A stretch of DNA of 64,000 nucleotides from Archilochus colubris (taxonomy: Eukaryota; Chordata; Aves; Apodiformes; Trochilidae). Positions 1 through 14,800 of this stretch are shown piece after piece; position 1 is the stretch's first letter, and every line of letters begins with the position of its first letter. Location: the NCBI GenBank assembly GCA_023079485.1, contig CM041083.1, forward strand, positions 64,919,810 through 64,983,809. Direction: 5' to 3'. A model generated the notes under the pieces. That model was not told where the DNA came from and searched no databases. It saw only the letters and a program-made list of their open reading frames with translations. A program made the translations under genes and the position numbers.

Positions 1-1263
1 TGTAGTAAAGCAGGTGGACTGTGAAAATGCCTGCCATGTTTCAAGCCACACTTTGAAACTTATGAAGAAAAGCTTGCCAGCTTTCTTCTCTTCCACCAGT
101 CTGCCTCTGAGCATCTGACTTTAAAAGGACCTCCTAGTTTGGTTGGAAATTGGATAAATGGGAAGGAAATGTTGGGAATTGAACCTCCTGAGGCGTTGTT
201 TCAGAGCAGTGTTCCATCCTGGCAGACAGACAAACCCCTTCACTTTCTGCTTGCAAAATAGCAACATGGGGAGATTTTGGTAGGAATAGTCACAAAGTAT
301 AATGCAAACAGTAGTATTTTCTACTCTCTAATCTTAGAAAATTAAGCCAAATTCATAAGCAGAAACATTTTTTCAAAGAAGAATGCAAGTCGGTTAAGTA
401 TAGCTTAATTCAGCTTATGGCCAGTACAATGTTACAGGTGTTGATTTGAGGATGGAGTACCCATGATTTTTATCATCCTCACGAAGGATGTGAACCATTT
501 GATACAGTCACATAAATTGTCCTATTTTATCAGCAAATCATGGTGCCCTTTATGTATGATGAAATTTATTGCATATGCAGTCTTTAAATAGTTCTGGTTT
601 TTTTGTCTTGTACATCAGATTGACCTTTCAAGTTTTCATACAGTATTTTTAATACATCGTCCTGCTACTTGCGAATGTCTGTTTCTAATTTTTGCTATTA
701 AATTCTATGAATAACCTAATGAATATTTTAAGTCTTTTCCTTTAAAGTTTTTAACAGTAAATATATATCGAAAGGCACTATTTGTAAGGAGTACCTTTTT
801 GCTACTCCTGAGTGAATTCTAAGTCACCCCTGCTTGCTCTAACAATGACTGTGTAAGCTGTAAAGGTTTTGGGTTGGTTTTTTTTGTGTCTCCCTTTGAA
901 AAAATAAGGAAGAGTGACATGGATTCAACTTCTGCCTTGCATGGTGTAAAATAAATAGATAAATTGTTTGAATCAGGGATTCATTATTCTGGTTGGAAGA
1001 TAAAGTAAAAGATACTCCATTATATATTGAATTTTGTTTATGGAATCTGTTTTGTTTCATTTTTTAAATTTAGTTAATGAGATGCAAAAATTTAGAGGGA
1101 CAAAGTAATTCCGTGGTACAATTTCTTTTCAGGGTGAAATTTTACCTAAGAACCTATGATTATTTGCTCACACCCAGACCGTTCCTTTAAGTTAAATTGT
1201 CAGCTATATATAGAACAGCTCTGGCTTTATTCACATTTACTTAAGGTGCATGTTTGTTCCTAG
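1..1263 (+). other. BLTP3B: BLTP3B intron 1 (3' part)
   Basis: AT-rich intronic DNA. I see no exon, CpG island or recognisable repeat; the small open frame at 839-1060 is unsupported. Exon 1 is not here. Confidence 0.8.
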
Positions 1264-1426
1264 GTTCACCAAAAATCTGTCACCTGACAAGATCAACCTG
1301 AGCACATTAAAGGGGGAAGGTCAGCTGACCAATTTAGAGCTGGATCAAGAGGTGCTTCAGAACATGCTGGATCTTCCAACGTGGCTTGCTATAAACAAGG
1401 TCTTTTGTAATAAAGCATCTATTCGA
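1264..1426 (+). CDS. BLTP3B: BLTP3B exon 2: chorein-N region
   Basis: Acceptor ttcctag and donor cga|gtgagt. It encodes about residues 16-69, including [17 protein letters not shown] and [20 protein letters not shown], the conserved N-terminal chorein segment. The first base completes an Arg codon begun in exon 1. An upstream in-frame ATG at 1250 is intronic and is not the start. Confidence 0.95.
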
Positions 1427-2773
1427 GTGAGTATTTTATTGTGCCAGAAGGGTAATTAGCCAAATCTTTCTTTTTTCCCTACTTGATAAAATTTTAGAGA
1501 AAAACAAAGACCATACAAATTTTTGTGTCTCAAGTGATAACACAAATGGTGAAAATAAGCAGATTTAAAAAACAAAATATTTCTTCCTGCATTTTTTGAA
1601 ATAGGGGTAGAGATAAAAGCTTACATTTCTCTGTGGTTATTATTCTACTGCAATTTAAAAAATATTATCTTTATACTTTTTTTTAATGTGTTATTTGTTC
1701 TCTTTACTCCTCTCTTTCTATTGCTTTCCCTCTTGTACCTTTCCTGTTTCCAAAAATATCTTTGCAAGGTGTTCTGGTCTCTGTGGGAAATATGGAAACC
1801 TTCTAGATGTAGTAGGTGTCACTTTTTTGATCATTGTGGCTGCTAAGAATTGAACCATTATATATAATCACTCTTGCATTATACTAATACAGTAAGAAAT
1901 GAAATTGGAGTTTATTTTTGATGGAACTTATGATCTAGTCAAACTCGGGCAGCTCTTCAGTCTTTTTTTTTTTTTTTTTTTTTTTTATTTCCCCTAATGG
2001 AAGGTTGTCCTAATTTTTCTGAATGCAATGAACATGATGCTTTGCAGCAGGCATCCAATTAGTTGCAGGCCAACAGGGCAAATGTGGATTTTCTTCCCAT
2101 TTAAAGGAAAGAATGTGGAAGACAGTGTTGTTTTTTCTGATATATGACAACGCAGTATTAAGGAGACAGATTCTATTTTGTTCCTCTCTTTTCTGTTCAC
2201 TGATAATCTAAACAAAATAGTGTGCACAAGTCTACTAAATAGTATTTTCAGATAAACATGATATTTTGGAAGTAATTATTTTGAGTTCAGAAGTTACAAA
2301 TATGATTTGTATGCATAAAACTCATTCTGAATAAATGCTCTAGATTGCAGTAGTTTAATATTTACTTTGCATTAGAACAGTGTTTTCTCTTGCAGATACC
2401 ATGGACAAAACTGAAAACACATCCTATTTCTTTGGTGAGTTTTGTGATCAGATCCTGAATATATTCTGTGTAGCAGAATTTATCTGAAATATTTATATTG
2501 TTCTCTTGACTTGACTCTAGAAATCACTGAAACATTAGCAGGCCTTTACTGAGTGTCCTCTCTGTAGTGGTAGAACAAGACAAAATGCCTTAATGTTTTT
2601 GTTGGCATGTTCTGTTTTGTTCTTTTTTTTAATCTCTGGGTTTGGGCATTATTTTGGGCATTATAATGTTTGACTGCTAGCTAATTTCTCATAAGTTCCT
2701 AAGTCATTACATCTTAATTTGAGTTCACCAGGAGGGTAGTTATTTGTTCAACTAACCCTTTTACAAGTTCTTG

Positions 2774-2805
<32 letters not shown>

Positions 2806-5800
2806 GAGCTATCTTTCCTGAGGATTTTTCTGTTCTGCATCTGTTCTCTACCCAGTGATTGCAGCTATAGCAGGCTTGATGCACATAACATTTACAAGGT
2901 TTCTGTGACAGCCTAGAATGTCAGTCTGGATATAAATAGAATGGAAAATGTGTGAACAGGTCTCAACAACAATCAGAAGTAATGCTAATTCTTGCATTTA
3001 TTTAATTTTGCTATTGATTTTACAGTAAAATGGCTTTTACAGGTAGCACCAGAGGTAATTTATTTGTGATGGCTAAACTTTCTTAACTGTGTTTAATTAG
3101 GAATTAATATCCCTTTAACTGTCCTGCTTCCCAGAATTGCAGTGAGTTCCTGAATGTGCTTGTAATTTCTTAGTTCTGAATCAGCCTTGGAAAAATCCTG
3201 TTGCTTTAAATACTTAATGCATTTGCTGGTGACCCAGTTGTAATGTACCAATGCTTGTGCAGCTTCTTCCTGAAACACAGAGCTTAAAGTGTGGTAATGC
3301 TGATGTGGGATGATTCAACCTCTTGACTGTAAGATGAAACTGCCAAATTAGGTAATCAGTTTAAACTGTGCTATTCTTAAAGATTACACAGTTTGACCTA
3401 CAGTAGCAAGGCCTGATTATTTGCTTTGCTCATATTGAAGTTGTATGAGTGACGTTTGAGGCTAAGATAACTTTCAAGGTCACCTTTTTTACTTAAAGCT
3501 TTCCTTGAAAAAGTGCATGAAATGGAAATTGATAATGAAAGTTCACTCTTCAGTGTCAGAATGTACAACAGCCTGTTTGACTTATAAAGAAAGAAGAATT
3601 CAGTGGTCTAAATGTCCAACTTCAGCCCTTTATTACTTCACTGATATTCCACCATTTTGGTGGGAAAATCTTTGCTACTGAGAGTTTTATTAAATTTGAA
3701 CAGCATGCTCTATTTGCATGGCTTAGGAGGTAACTAAAACCCACTTGCCTAGCCAAACGTACATTGAGGTGAGTTGCCCTTTGAGAAAATCTGTCCATTA
3801 ATACAGTGGCAAATACTAAGTTACTTTTGCTCATAATAAACTCCTGTTTCTATATGATAAATAATATAATTTAAGGAGTGCTTGGGGATCCAAGGATACT
3901 ATGCAGCAGTTTTTCTTCTATCAAAGTATAGTAGTTGTCATTGAGAAATCAACAGACATCTACATCCAGATATCTTTTGTCAACTCCTACTTATATTTAG
4001 TAAATTCCTTAAATCGCTGCTCTACTGTTCTTAGTACTAGTCATGTATTGAAAAGAAAATCATTCCAAAGATATTACCAGAAACTGTAAAAGAGAGGTCA
4101 AACATGCAAAAATGTCAGGCTAACCAGGAGAACTCTTGGCTTCCCCCTCCTCCCCGGCATCTCTAAATTAAGGCAATTTCTTGTTTGTTGTTTTCTTCTC
4201 TGTTGTTGTTTTGCAAGGAAAGTTATTCATTGAGACAGCTGAGAAAATATTCCAGAAATGTCTGGATTTACTGTCAACAGCTAACACTTGAAGCATCACA
4301 GTGTAGTGAAGTATAAGTAAATCCAGAGTAGAGAGTTTATGAATTTATAGGTAAGTAGGGCATTTCATGGATAAAAGTAGCACACAAAAATGTTTGTGGA
4401 GCAAGTGGATTGTAACAACAGGCACAATTAATGCAATATGTTAATAAAGTCCAGCAGGTAGGCCAGGTTGAATTGAGAAATATCTAAAATTGCAGACAAA
4501 GCTTTTTAGGCCTTACCCCTAGGAGGGGGTAACAGTAAATGGAAGAATTCTGAAGGGGTGGTGTAAGGTCAGAACTAGACAAGGCTGTAACATTAACTGT
4601 TGTGTTTTCAATGAGCTTCCAATGGAATAAGATTTCAGAACTATAAGCTTTAGAATTAAGAGCCTTTCCCAGGTTGTTTGATAAATTCAAGTCATAAACA
4701 TTGTAAACAAAATTAAGAGGTTCTTGCATTTATTCAATCGCTGAGATTCATGTTTTGCATTTGGTTTGTTCCCATTCTTCTTACCTCTATTAGGATGCAT
4801 TATTTATGTGTTACTCTTCTGCTACTTAAATTTGCCTTTCATTGTAAATAGGATTTAGGTATCTCATTTCCTTATTTCACAATTTCTTTTGTAAGTGTCC
4901 CACCTCAAGTATAAAGACTACAATAACAGCATACAGTTTTACTATGGTATGATGTGTTGCATGTTATACAGAATATATCTTTTTAGAAATAACTTGCTTT
5001 ACTAGCTCTACTGAACATTCCTATACATACAGAGGATGTATACACACTCATTTGTGTATTAAGTAGTTTATTGAAAGAGCAACCATATAGGAAGAAAACC
5101 CAGATGACTTCACACTAAATTGTGCCCTTTTTGAAATGCAAATTTTGAAAATGTATGCAATACATAAATAATAGTGAGGGATCAAGAATTCTGTAATCCA
5201 ATAATTGACTGGGAAGGTCTGTAAGAATTCACAAAATTTGAAAATTTACATGAAAAAAATATAATTCTGGTGCTTTATGAAAGTTTATGGGAAAATTGTC
5301 ACGGTAAGAAATATTTTATGTATATTTACTTTGTTACCTCTTACGTTTCACATTTTTTACTTTGCTGTGTTTCTCAAGACCTTGGATAAAGTTGTAATGG
5401 AAATGAGTACATGCGAAGAGCCACGTGCCCCTAATGGACCCTCTCCTATAGCAACTGCATCTGGACAGAGGTCAGTGACAACACTTACATATAATTGAGC
5501 CCAAAAAGTTTAAAATACTCATTTTCAGTTACTATAAAACTGTTAGATCCCCTGCAAGTTTCCAGAAGCATATGCCATTTTCATTTCTTAAGAAAAAAGT
5601 ATTGAGTATTCCTTTTCTTTTAGCAAGGAATACTTAAGTCAGAATGCATAAGATTTTTATTAAAATATGAAATTCAACTGCTTTATCTTTTTAATACTGG
5701 AATTTATGTTCATTTGGTGTAGAAATGTAGCCACCATTTAGAATGGCTTTCTTTTACAGAACAAAACAAAGCAAGTACTTTATACTGTTTTGCATATATG

Positions 5801-8800
5801 AAAGATACTAGTTTTAATAGGTGGAATAACAGCTTAGAGCAAAAAATACTAACCAGATTTGAATTGTCAAGTACTCCTTATGTATGCATAAAGAAGAATA
5901 AGATTTCTGCTTAGTGCTGTAGACTGTTATTTTTATGCATGTCTAATGTATTTTTTATTTTTCTATATTTGTGTGTCTCTATGTATAAAATGTGTATCAT
6001 GGAGAATTGCATTAATTATCACACTTCATGGAGCTATATCTTGATCTGAAGTATTTCCTTGTATTATTATTCTGAGATTAGGGTGGAGAAGAAACTGTTG
6101 TGAACTAGATCAGGTATATTTAACATAATTCATAAATGGAGAATACATTAGAAACTCATTTTATGGCTTATTTTGTGTTATATTTCAGCTTTTCAGTAAG
6201 TTTAATTTTGTGCCCTTTCATTAAGTGTGTATTTAATGTGTTGACATTTTACTTTTTAGTGAATATGGCTTTGCTGAAAAAGTGGTAGAAGGAATTTCGG
6301 TTTCTGTGAACTCCATTATAATAAGGATTGGTGCAAAAGCCTTTAATGCTTCGTTTGAACTTTCCCAGCTAAGAATATATAGTGTAAATGCAAACTGGGA
6401 ACATACTGACCTCAGATTTACAAGAATACAAGAAGCTCAGCGTGGTGAGGTAAATACTATCTTCTACTAAGTTTTTTCCTTGTTTTTATGGCAAAAGAGG
6501 AGGAAGTTCAATTGCAACCTTAGAGAGTCTAGGGAAGAGGCCATCACTGGAAATGGAGACATTTGGTGCTCAGTAATTTCAGCTGTCCTCTAGGAACACA
6601 AGGATGTAAAAGCAGTGGGTTGATCACTCAAATAAATGTTACTTCTCTAACAGTGGCCAAAGTGGGAAGTGCAAAGACAGGGGCAAGCAGTTGTAATGTT
6701 CTCCTCTTAGATTCTCCAAGCCAGTGACCATTTTAACATGCAAACTAGAACAAATTTATAAGGGTACTGAAAGTAAAGTGGATGGTACATTAAACATGGA
6801 AGGATAGGATGTTACGCTGATTTTTATTATTGTTCTTAAAGCTTTAACTGGTTATTTATTTGCTTGTAAAGGTTTGCCTGCTAAGGATTTGTTTTCTTCA
6901 AGCAATTCTGGGTTTTAATTCTTGCATAGGAATTTTATTAAACATTTTTTTCTTCCAATAATTAAATCCTATGTATAGCAAAAAAAGTAATAGCGGTATA
7001 GTACATATTTTGCTGCTGTCCGAGAAAATGAACATAGAAGTTCTAGACTGGTGTACAGTAGTCATTTGATTTCTCCTGTGTAGCCAAAGTTGAATGTATA
7101 CTGAGTGCAAGACTGATTTTAAATATATTTATGCTGTATTTAGGAAGACTTACTTTAGACTTACTTTAGCATTACTTAACGTTGGATAAAAGGATATTTC
7201 AGATTTTGGACATGTGTGTTTATTCGGAACCAGTTTTTCCAGAGCAAACAGGGTTTACTCAGAGTTGAGGAGTCTGGTAGTTGCTTTTTTCTAGGGAAAG
7301 AAATTCCAAGAGAATTTTATAATTAAAAATACCATTAAAATAAGTTCAAAACTCTTTTTCTGCCAGTTTGCCTTTCCTGCAGCTTCTTTGTAGGCTAATG
7401 CTCATGTGCTAATGAAGCCTAAAGAAGAAAAGTTAAAGTAGAGGGAATTTGGTGAATGTGTGTATATATATATGTGTGTTTAGTATTTTTTTTTAATTTT
7501 GTGCGTTTTAAAGAAGAATTTGATTCTGAATAGTCTCTCCATATGCAACAGAACTTTCCCTGAGGGTATATGCCTTTTTAGTGCATTGAATTCTGGAAAG
7601 ACAGATTTCTAGGAAATGTAGCAAATTATTTGTTAGCAGTAAATTGCATTAGAAAGTAAAAAAACAAAGCCAACACTGTATTATAAAGATAACTTATGCT
7701 AAACTACATTTTGAGGGAGTAAGCTTTTATGCTTGAACTCTAGCTACACTCTTAAGGTAATGAGGAATCTCCTTAGAATTTTTTACAAGCTTTCGTTCAT
7801 GCTCCATCTCCTGGATAAGGATGGTAGGTACTCTGCTTTTCTGTAAAAAGAACTTGCACTGTCTTTCCATAGTGTTAATTTCCCAAGCACATTAGGTATA
7901 TTTTACACAAGTGCTTATATTCCCAAGGCAAATTGATAAGAGAATGACAGATGGCAAATAATACATATACCAAACAAACTCTGCCACTTTCCTCGTGGCT
8001 AATCTTTTTTCTTTGGAGACTAATATAGGAAGGAGTTTTAGTGAAACTATAAATAATTTTTTTTTCTCCTTATGTCCTGTTTATTTTATGTTCTCCATGA
8101 TGTTGCTGCTGACAGTCACTCTTTTCCCATATTTGATTTGATAAAATAGTACAGGAGCAGCTGTATTTCCTGCTCATGTCATTATTCTAACATTTGCTTG
8201 CTGTGTTTTCTAAAAATGTATGTAATGGATTCAAAGCTTGTGAGGTCTACATGTTATACAATGCTCTCAGTGTTTGCCTTGCTCTTTTTGTTGATATAAA
8301 ACACTCCAAAAATCTTGCCCATCCTGTAGTTTTGCTTCCCTCCCCACTCTTTTCCTATATCCTAAGAAATAGGATATAGGAAATTTCCCATATCCTGCTT
8401 GGAACTGTCACAACATTTCTGTGACATTCTGGAGGTAGAAAAAAAGATTAGGGCTTTAAAACAAGTGAGCTGTGTTTGTTTCTGTTCATATAGGTCTGCA
8501 TGAAGGGCATATGTCAGTGTGTCTGTGTATATATGTACAGCTATATGCATACCCATGCACACTTGCACATGCTTAGGCACAAGTAAACGGTTATATTGCA
8601 TGAAGTTTTTTTTTTTCCTGGAGATATTTAAAAAGAGACTGGATGTGGCACTCGGTGCCATGGTCTAGCAACCACAACGGTGGTAAAAGGGTTGGACTCG
8701 ATGAGCTCTGAGGTCCCTTCCAACCCAGCCAATTCTATGATTCTATGATTCTCTTTTTCTCTCTCCTTAAAGGTTTTGACTTTTAAAGAAATCAACTGGC

Positions 8801-11800
8801 AGATGATCAGAATAGAAGCAGATGCAATCCAGAGTTCTAAGCATGAAATCCTGAGTGCTCCAGTTCGACTGATTACCAACCAATCAAAAATCAGGGTCAC
8901 ACTTAAAAGACGGGTAAACTTGAGAAGTTTGAAATCTTGTATTATTTTACAAATTACTTTATAACTCATGTTCTTAGTGCATGCATGCACATAGCAAAGG
9001 TTTTAGATGTAGGTCATATAAAATGTAGAATTCCCTTAACTACATTTTAACAGCATATGATCAGTAAGACTGTATAGTTTACAAGAAATATTGCAGACAG
9101 AATTTAAAGAAGAAGATAATACACAGGTCCTACTAAAGAAATTTTTTGACCTGCAAAGCTTTATTTATGATGACGATGCCTGTTGTCTTACCTCTCTAGA
9201 CTCAGGCAATATTTAGATTACTTCTATTTAGACAAATGCATTAGTTTAGTATCCAGTGCATGCCAAACAAACACAAAGTGAGGCACAAGTATAGTGCATC
9301 TTGAGCAATTTTTAGTTAATGAGAGGAATGCAATTTAAAATAAAATATGTGTTTGTTACTATGATTGGACTCAATGATCTTACAGGTATTTGCCAACCTT
9401 CGTGATTGTGATTTTCTCCATATGGAAAAAATTTTTCTTTTTGGGAAGTGTGGGTTTGCATTAAACTTTTTTTTTTTTCCTAGTATTTCATATCATAAAC
9501 ATAGTATTGAGTGAAATCATTTTGACCTGTTAAAATTTTTATTCTACAGTTAAAAGATTGCAATGTAGTGGCATCAAAACTGGTTCTGATTCTGGATGAT
9601 TTGCTATGGGTTTTGACTGATTCCCAGTTGAAAGCCATGGTGCAGTATGCCAAATCTCTTAGTGAAGCCATAGAGAAATCAACAGAACAGAGAAAAAGTT
9701 TGGCTTCTGAAACATCACAGGTATGGAACTTGATCATCTTACTGTAACATTAGAATGAGTAGCTGTTCTAAAATACAACAGAGTGTGGTTAGTTGTGTTA
9801 ATTTATTTTAGAAAATGTTGCTCCGTTACTCTACATCTTAAATTACATTGGGAATGAATCACAGTAGTATAAAAGAGACTTTATTTTACAAGGTTTTTTG
9901 TATTGAGTAAAGCCTCTTGTATAAAATCTCTTCCAGTAAAGCTAGTGTACTGTAACTGAGAGTTCAGTTCTTGTTATGATCCTAATGCCTTACCATCTGA
10001 TTTAATTGTTAGCTACAGTAACCTAATAGCTTGTTACTGAGCAGCCACGTTCTTGTTTTTCAATTCCCTATATTTGCATCTCATCAATTTGTTGGTACTG
10101 GCACTGGCTCACAGTTGACCCTATTGTGATGCAATTTGGGGAACTAAACTAGAAGAAACAAGCCCAACAAAAAATGGATTGTTTTCTGCTGGTTTAGTTC
10201 CCTGAACAGCTTGCAGCGAAGTTAGAAAAATACCAATACTGTAAGGAGTAAAGAAGAAGGGCAAAAGGGAGAATGGGGAATGAACTGTCTTCGTGACACG
10301 TAGAGATCAGTTGAATTTAGCTTTATTCTAAAATAGCATTTGTAAGTCTCAGTAATGATCCAAGGTGAACATGGTGCAGATTTTTCCTTATTTGAAAGAT
10401 CTGTTTTGAATAAGTAGTATACTTGAAAGAAGGGGTAACCTTTATAAATCAATGTGACTGTTTTTTTTCAGAGCTCTGCCCCTGCACCCAGCTCCCAGCA
10501 GGTGAAAGCACACCAGGCTGCAGCAGCACCTGATCAAAATGATGCAATAGTTAAATTATTTAATGATTATGATGTTAAAGAAACTTCTCATCACTTAGTA
10601 ATTTCCCATCTGGACCTACATATATGTGATGACATCCATTCTAAAGAAAAAGGTACTTTTTTTTTTTCATAAAAGTTAGCATGCTAACTTTTGATCTTTG
10701 TCTTTAGGAGACATTTTGAGGAGTACAGCATTGTTAATCCAGAGTCTTCTAGTGACTGTAGACACATTTAAAATTAGTTAGATGTCTCTTTCAGAACAAC
10801 TTATCATTATTAAATGTAATTATTCTAAACTAAATGAAGTAAAAATTGTTTATACTATTAGTAGTTTTAGTGTTTTATCTGTCTTCTAGAACCAGATTCA
10901 GTCCAGTCTCATTGTTACTGCTGTTTTTTTCTGGTACAAGGTAACTGGGTTGTCAAGAATGCAGCACCAATGTTTATGTGGCTTGAAAGGGTTGTTGTAC
11001 AATCTACTTCTGTGATACTCTTTATAAAATACAGACCAATAAGAGTATTCAGCTTTATGCTATTAATTTAGAGAATTTGGTATGCTTTCCAGCAAATTGA
11101 AAGTATGAAACAGGTTCTCCGAGGTCGAATAATTTTGTGTGTAATCATCATACTTTTTTAAATGAAAGGCTATTGCAACGTGTCATATTGATAGTCAGAA
11201 AAAAAGAAGACAAATTACACTGCTTAAATGTCTTATAAGAGGTTTGGAAGAGAATGATGGATCAGTGTATATCCAAGGAACTGGCTAGTCACTGAAAAAA
11301 ATTATAGAGGTGTACACAGTCTGCTGAACAAAAGAGTGTGAATAACTTTGGTTTTAGTGAATGTATTTCTCTGATTAGGGAAGATACCTGCAGAGCAGGA
11401 GATTGACTGCCTAGAGACCTATTTCCTTACATGCAATATATCTGCTGAGGTTGGTGTTTATCATTCCTGGGAGATCAAGATCTCATTCTTGATCCTTTAT
11501 TTTTGGCCACAAAGTTTAAATTTAGCAGAGGATAAATCAGAACGGAGGACTCTTAGAAGACCTCTTCATTGAAATAGAATAAATAAAACAATAAATTCCT
11601 TTTATAGTACTCTTGAAAGTAAATATTAACTTTGAATCACAACCATGAATTCTGTGTGAAAAGTTTTGTTTAAGAAAAACTGTAATGTGCATACAAATTG
11701 TTACCTTTTCAGTAACATTTAAAATGGTATGGAATGTGTTACTAGTGATCAAGTACAGAGCTCAGAGTTACCAAGCTGATCATTGGAAACCAGTGAAGAC

Positions 11801-14800
11801 CACCCAAGTGAAAATTTTGAGGTTGTAAGGAGGGCTAGTAAAAAGGGAGGAAGAAGTAGCTGCTAGGTGCTTAAAGGAATGTACCAGCATGAGACCTAAA
11901 ATGCTAAATACAAGGTCTGGAGAGCTGAGCATTGTTTTATTTTACAGACTCAAACAGACGTGTTACAGGAGGGGCAATGCAGCTTTCCTTCAGCTATTTA
12001 ACAGTGGACTATTACCCATTTCACAAAGCAGGTATGTAAGTGAGCATTTTGTGAATTACCCATGAATGTAACTATGTTGGCTAAATTCTAAAAAAAATTG
12101 TTTGTGTGTGTATGTACAGGGCTTGGATAATAAGGCTCAAAGCATTTGTAATACATAATTTTTTATTTCCATCTGTATGCAAAAAGAAGCAACAAAGACT
12201 ATAACCTGGGAATCAATTTAATTTCTGTCAATGGCCCAGACACTTTTCACTGTTTACTTTCATTCACAAAATGTTATTTACCTATTTCTTACCTGAAAAT
12301 AATTCTCTGTTGACAGGGGAGGACAGTACAGCAGACTGAAAATTTACTAATTGGATATTTGCAAGAGTCAAATCTGCTAGGTTTTTTTGTTTGTTTCCAT
12401 AAAGAAGTCAATCATTTTATGCCCATTTCCAGGCAATATTTTGGTTTATTTTATTTTGCTAAAGAGGAATCTCAGTGTGTAGAAGTTAATTTGTGTAGCC
12501 TTTTATTAAAGAACTGTTATTAAATGGAGATGAGCTATTTTCAAAAAAGCGTTTCTTATAAATCATTCCCAATAAATATGTGCTTCAGAAATCTAAAATA
12601 TTTATAGAAGACAAAATAAGCTTGGTGTTGAATTTGAGATCTAAGGCAATCCAGTACAATGAAGGAGCTTTTTGTTGGTAGGGGGGGTTATTTTTGCTTT
12701 GTTTTGCTTTTTACTAACACAGACCAGTTACTTAGGAGTGATTATTCACATACATTAAGGAAACAAGTCTACTCCCGTCCTTGTCACTCAGTTTCAGGTG
12801 GAATCATGTAATATCAATTTATTTCTTTCATAAGTGGCAAGTAAAGTTTTTGCACCTTAAAAAATGCAACTCAGTGTAGGTCAAATAAACATACACAGCC
12901 ACAGAAAAGAATATGCTGAAGATTATCAGTATTGTTTCTTTGCTGTTGATAAGCCGATTATGGTTTGAAATTTATGATGTTGGTTTCCTTTCCCATAAAA
13001 TGTGGGACCTTAAGTTAGAGGAGTTTAACATGTATGGAATATTTTAAAATAGCTCTTTTGGTATAGTGTTCTTGGAGACTGCAATTAGTGCTTCTGGAAA
13101 AAGCCCTCAACAATTAATTATCTTTACAAATTGGGTTCTTATGAGGGTTTTTTGTTTATTTGTTTTTGTAACAGACCCCACTCATAAAGACTCCTAAGGT
13201 TAGTCTGCATGTAGTTGCCACAGGCTAAGTTTCTTATCTATTGAACAACCAACAATAGCCTTTCATAGTACTTAAGAAAAATGAAGCAGATTGTGTGTCC
13301 ATTGACTGATAACCCTAACATAAGCCAGACTGGTTTGGCATGTTGTAAATCTGTCTGTACAGCAATCCATCTAGTCCAACCAGACCTGCTCTCAAAGAAG
13401 CTTTTGTCCAAGTCCTCTCTCTGTGCAGCTGATGCGTTGCTGGATGGTGATTAAAGAAAGCTTGGTGCTTGGCCATTGTGCAGAATATTTCTTAGTAGAG
13501 GAAATTCTTGATCAGGCTGATGTATTGAGACAATACATGAAACTGGGAAACATTCTTCCGGGGCAACCAGCAATAAATTCAGATAGTAGCAACATCAGTG
13601 CCACTTCCACTAAAGTACTATTTTTCTGTTACAGTTTGGCCAGTCTCTTCACTTCACACAGATAAATATGACAATGATATCTCCGTATGTAAAACTGTAA
13701 AATAGCTGAGGATAGAGAGCAATTCTGAAGGTCACCTAGTCCAACCCCTTGTTATTAAAGGTGTCATTTGAAGTCAGCTTCACAGGATTGTGTTCAGTTA
13801 CGTTTTGAATAGCTTCAAGGATGGCAACTCCTGACAGCCTACCTGGGCAACCTAGTCCCAGTTTCATCACTCACAGTAGAAAAACTTCTTTAAGTGGAGT
13901 TTCTTGTGTTTCAGTTGATTCTTATTGCCTTCTGTCCTTTCAGCTTTACTCACCCTATCAGGCACTTTTATACATTGGTAAGATCCCTCTGAGCATTCTC
14001 TTCCCCAGGCTTAACAGTCCTGGCTATCTCAGCCTTTCCATGTAGGACAGGTGTTTCAATCTCTTAAATATCTTTGTGACCCTTTCCTAGACTCACTCCA
14101 ATAAGTCAATGGCTGTCTTGTACTGGGAAGCCTGGAACTGAACCCAGCACTCCAGATGTTTTTCTACCAGGGTAGAGTAAGGACAAGGATCACTTCCTTT
14201 GACCTTCTGGCAGTGCTTTTCCTAAGCAATCCAGGGTGCTGTTGGCTTCCTTTGCATCAAGGACACTTTGCTGGTTCATGTTCAACTTCTCTGAGACTTT
14301 TTTTCTGCAGAGCTGTTTTTCACCTGGTCAGCCTCTAGACTGCACGCCAGGTGATGAACTTTGCATTCCCTCTGAAGTCCGTGAAATTACTGTTGGGTAA
14401 CTTTTCTAGCCTTCCAAGGTCCCTCAGAATGGCAGCACAATCACCTGGTGAATCAGCCATTCTTCCTAGTTTTGTACCATCTGCAAAGCTGTTGAAGGGT
14501 GCACTCTGTCCCATCATCCAAGTTATTACTGAAGACAGACTGGCCTCAGTATTGGCCCTGGACAGTACTGATGACTACCTCCAGATGGATTTTGTGCTGC
14601 TGATCCCAAACCTTTAGGACCAAAATTTAAGCCAGTTTCCAGTCATCATTACCTAGTAATCATACCTAGTCAGTACTTAATCCTTTTTCACTGAGCATGT
14701 TATAGACAGTGTTAAAAATTTTACTAAAGTTGAAGTAAACAATAACCACTGCTCTCACCTCATCTCTTCTCATAGGAGAAGCCTGTAAAGTTCATCAGGC

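Larger units (their letters stand above)
1427..5378 (+). other. BLTP3B: BLTP3B introns 2 and 3
   Basis: Apart from exon 3, this stretch holds only AT-rich intron with two long T runs, at 1963-1986 and 2778-2805. No coding or mobile-element signal that I can support. Confidence 0.75.
5471..8616 (+). other. BLTP3B: BLTP3B introns 4 and 5 (non-repeat part)
   Basis: AT-rich intron around exon 5 (6260-6449). It contains a short TG/TA run near 7458-7482 and the perfect inverted repeat at 8351-8383. No other supported feature. Confidence 0.7.
8914..11947 (+). other. BLTP3B: BLTP3B introns 6-8
   Basis: AT-rich intron sequence between exons 6, 7, 8 and 9. I see no recognisable repeat or further exon. 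Confidence 0.7.

Noticed and set aside
1250..1459. ATG at 1250 as the start of BLTP3B
   Set aside because: The ATG is 5' of a consensus acceptor (ttcctag, 1257-1263), and family proteins have an additional upstream exon. The in-frame ATG is coincidental.
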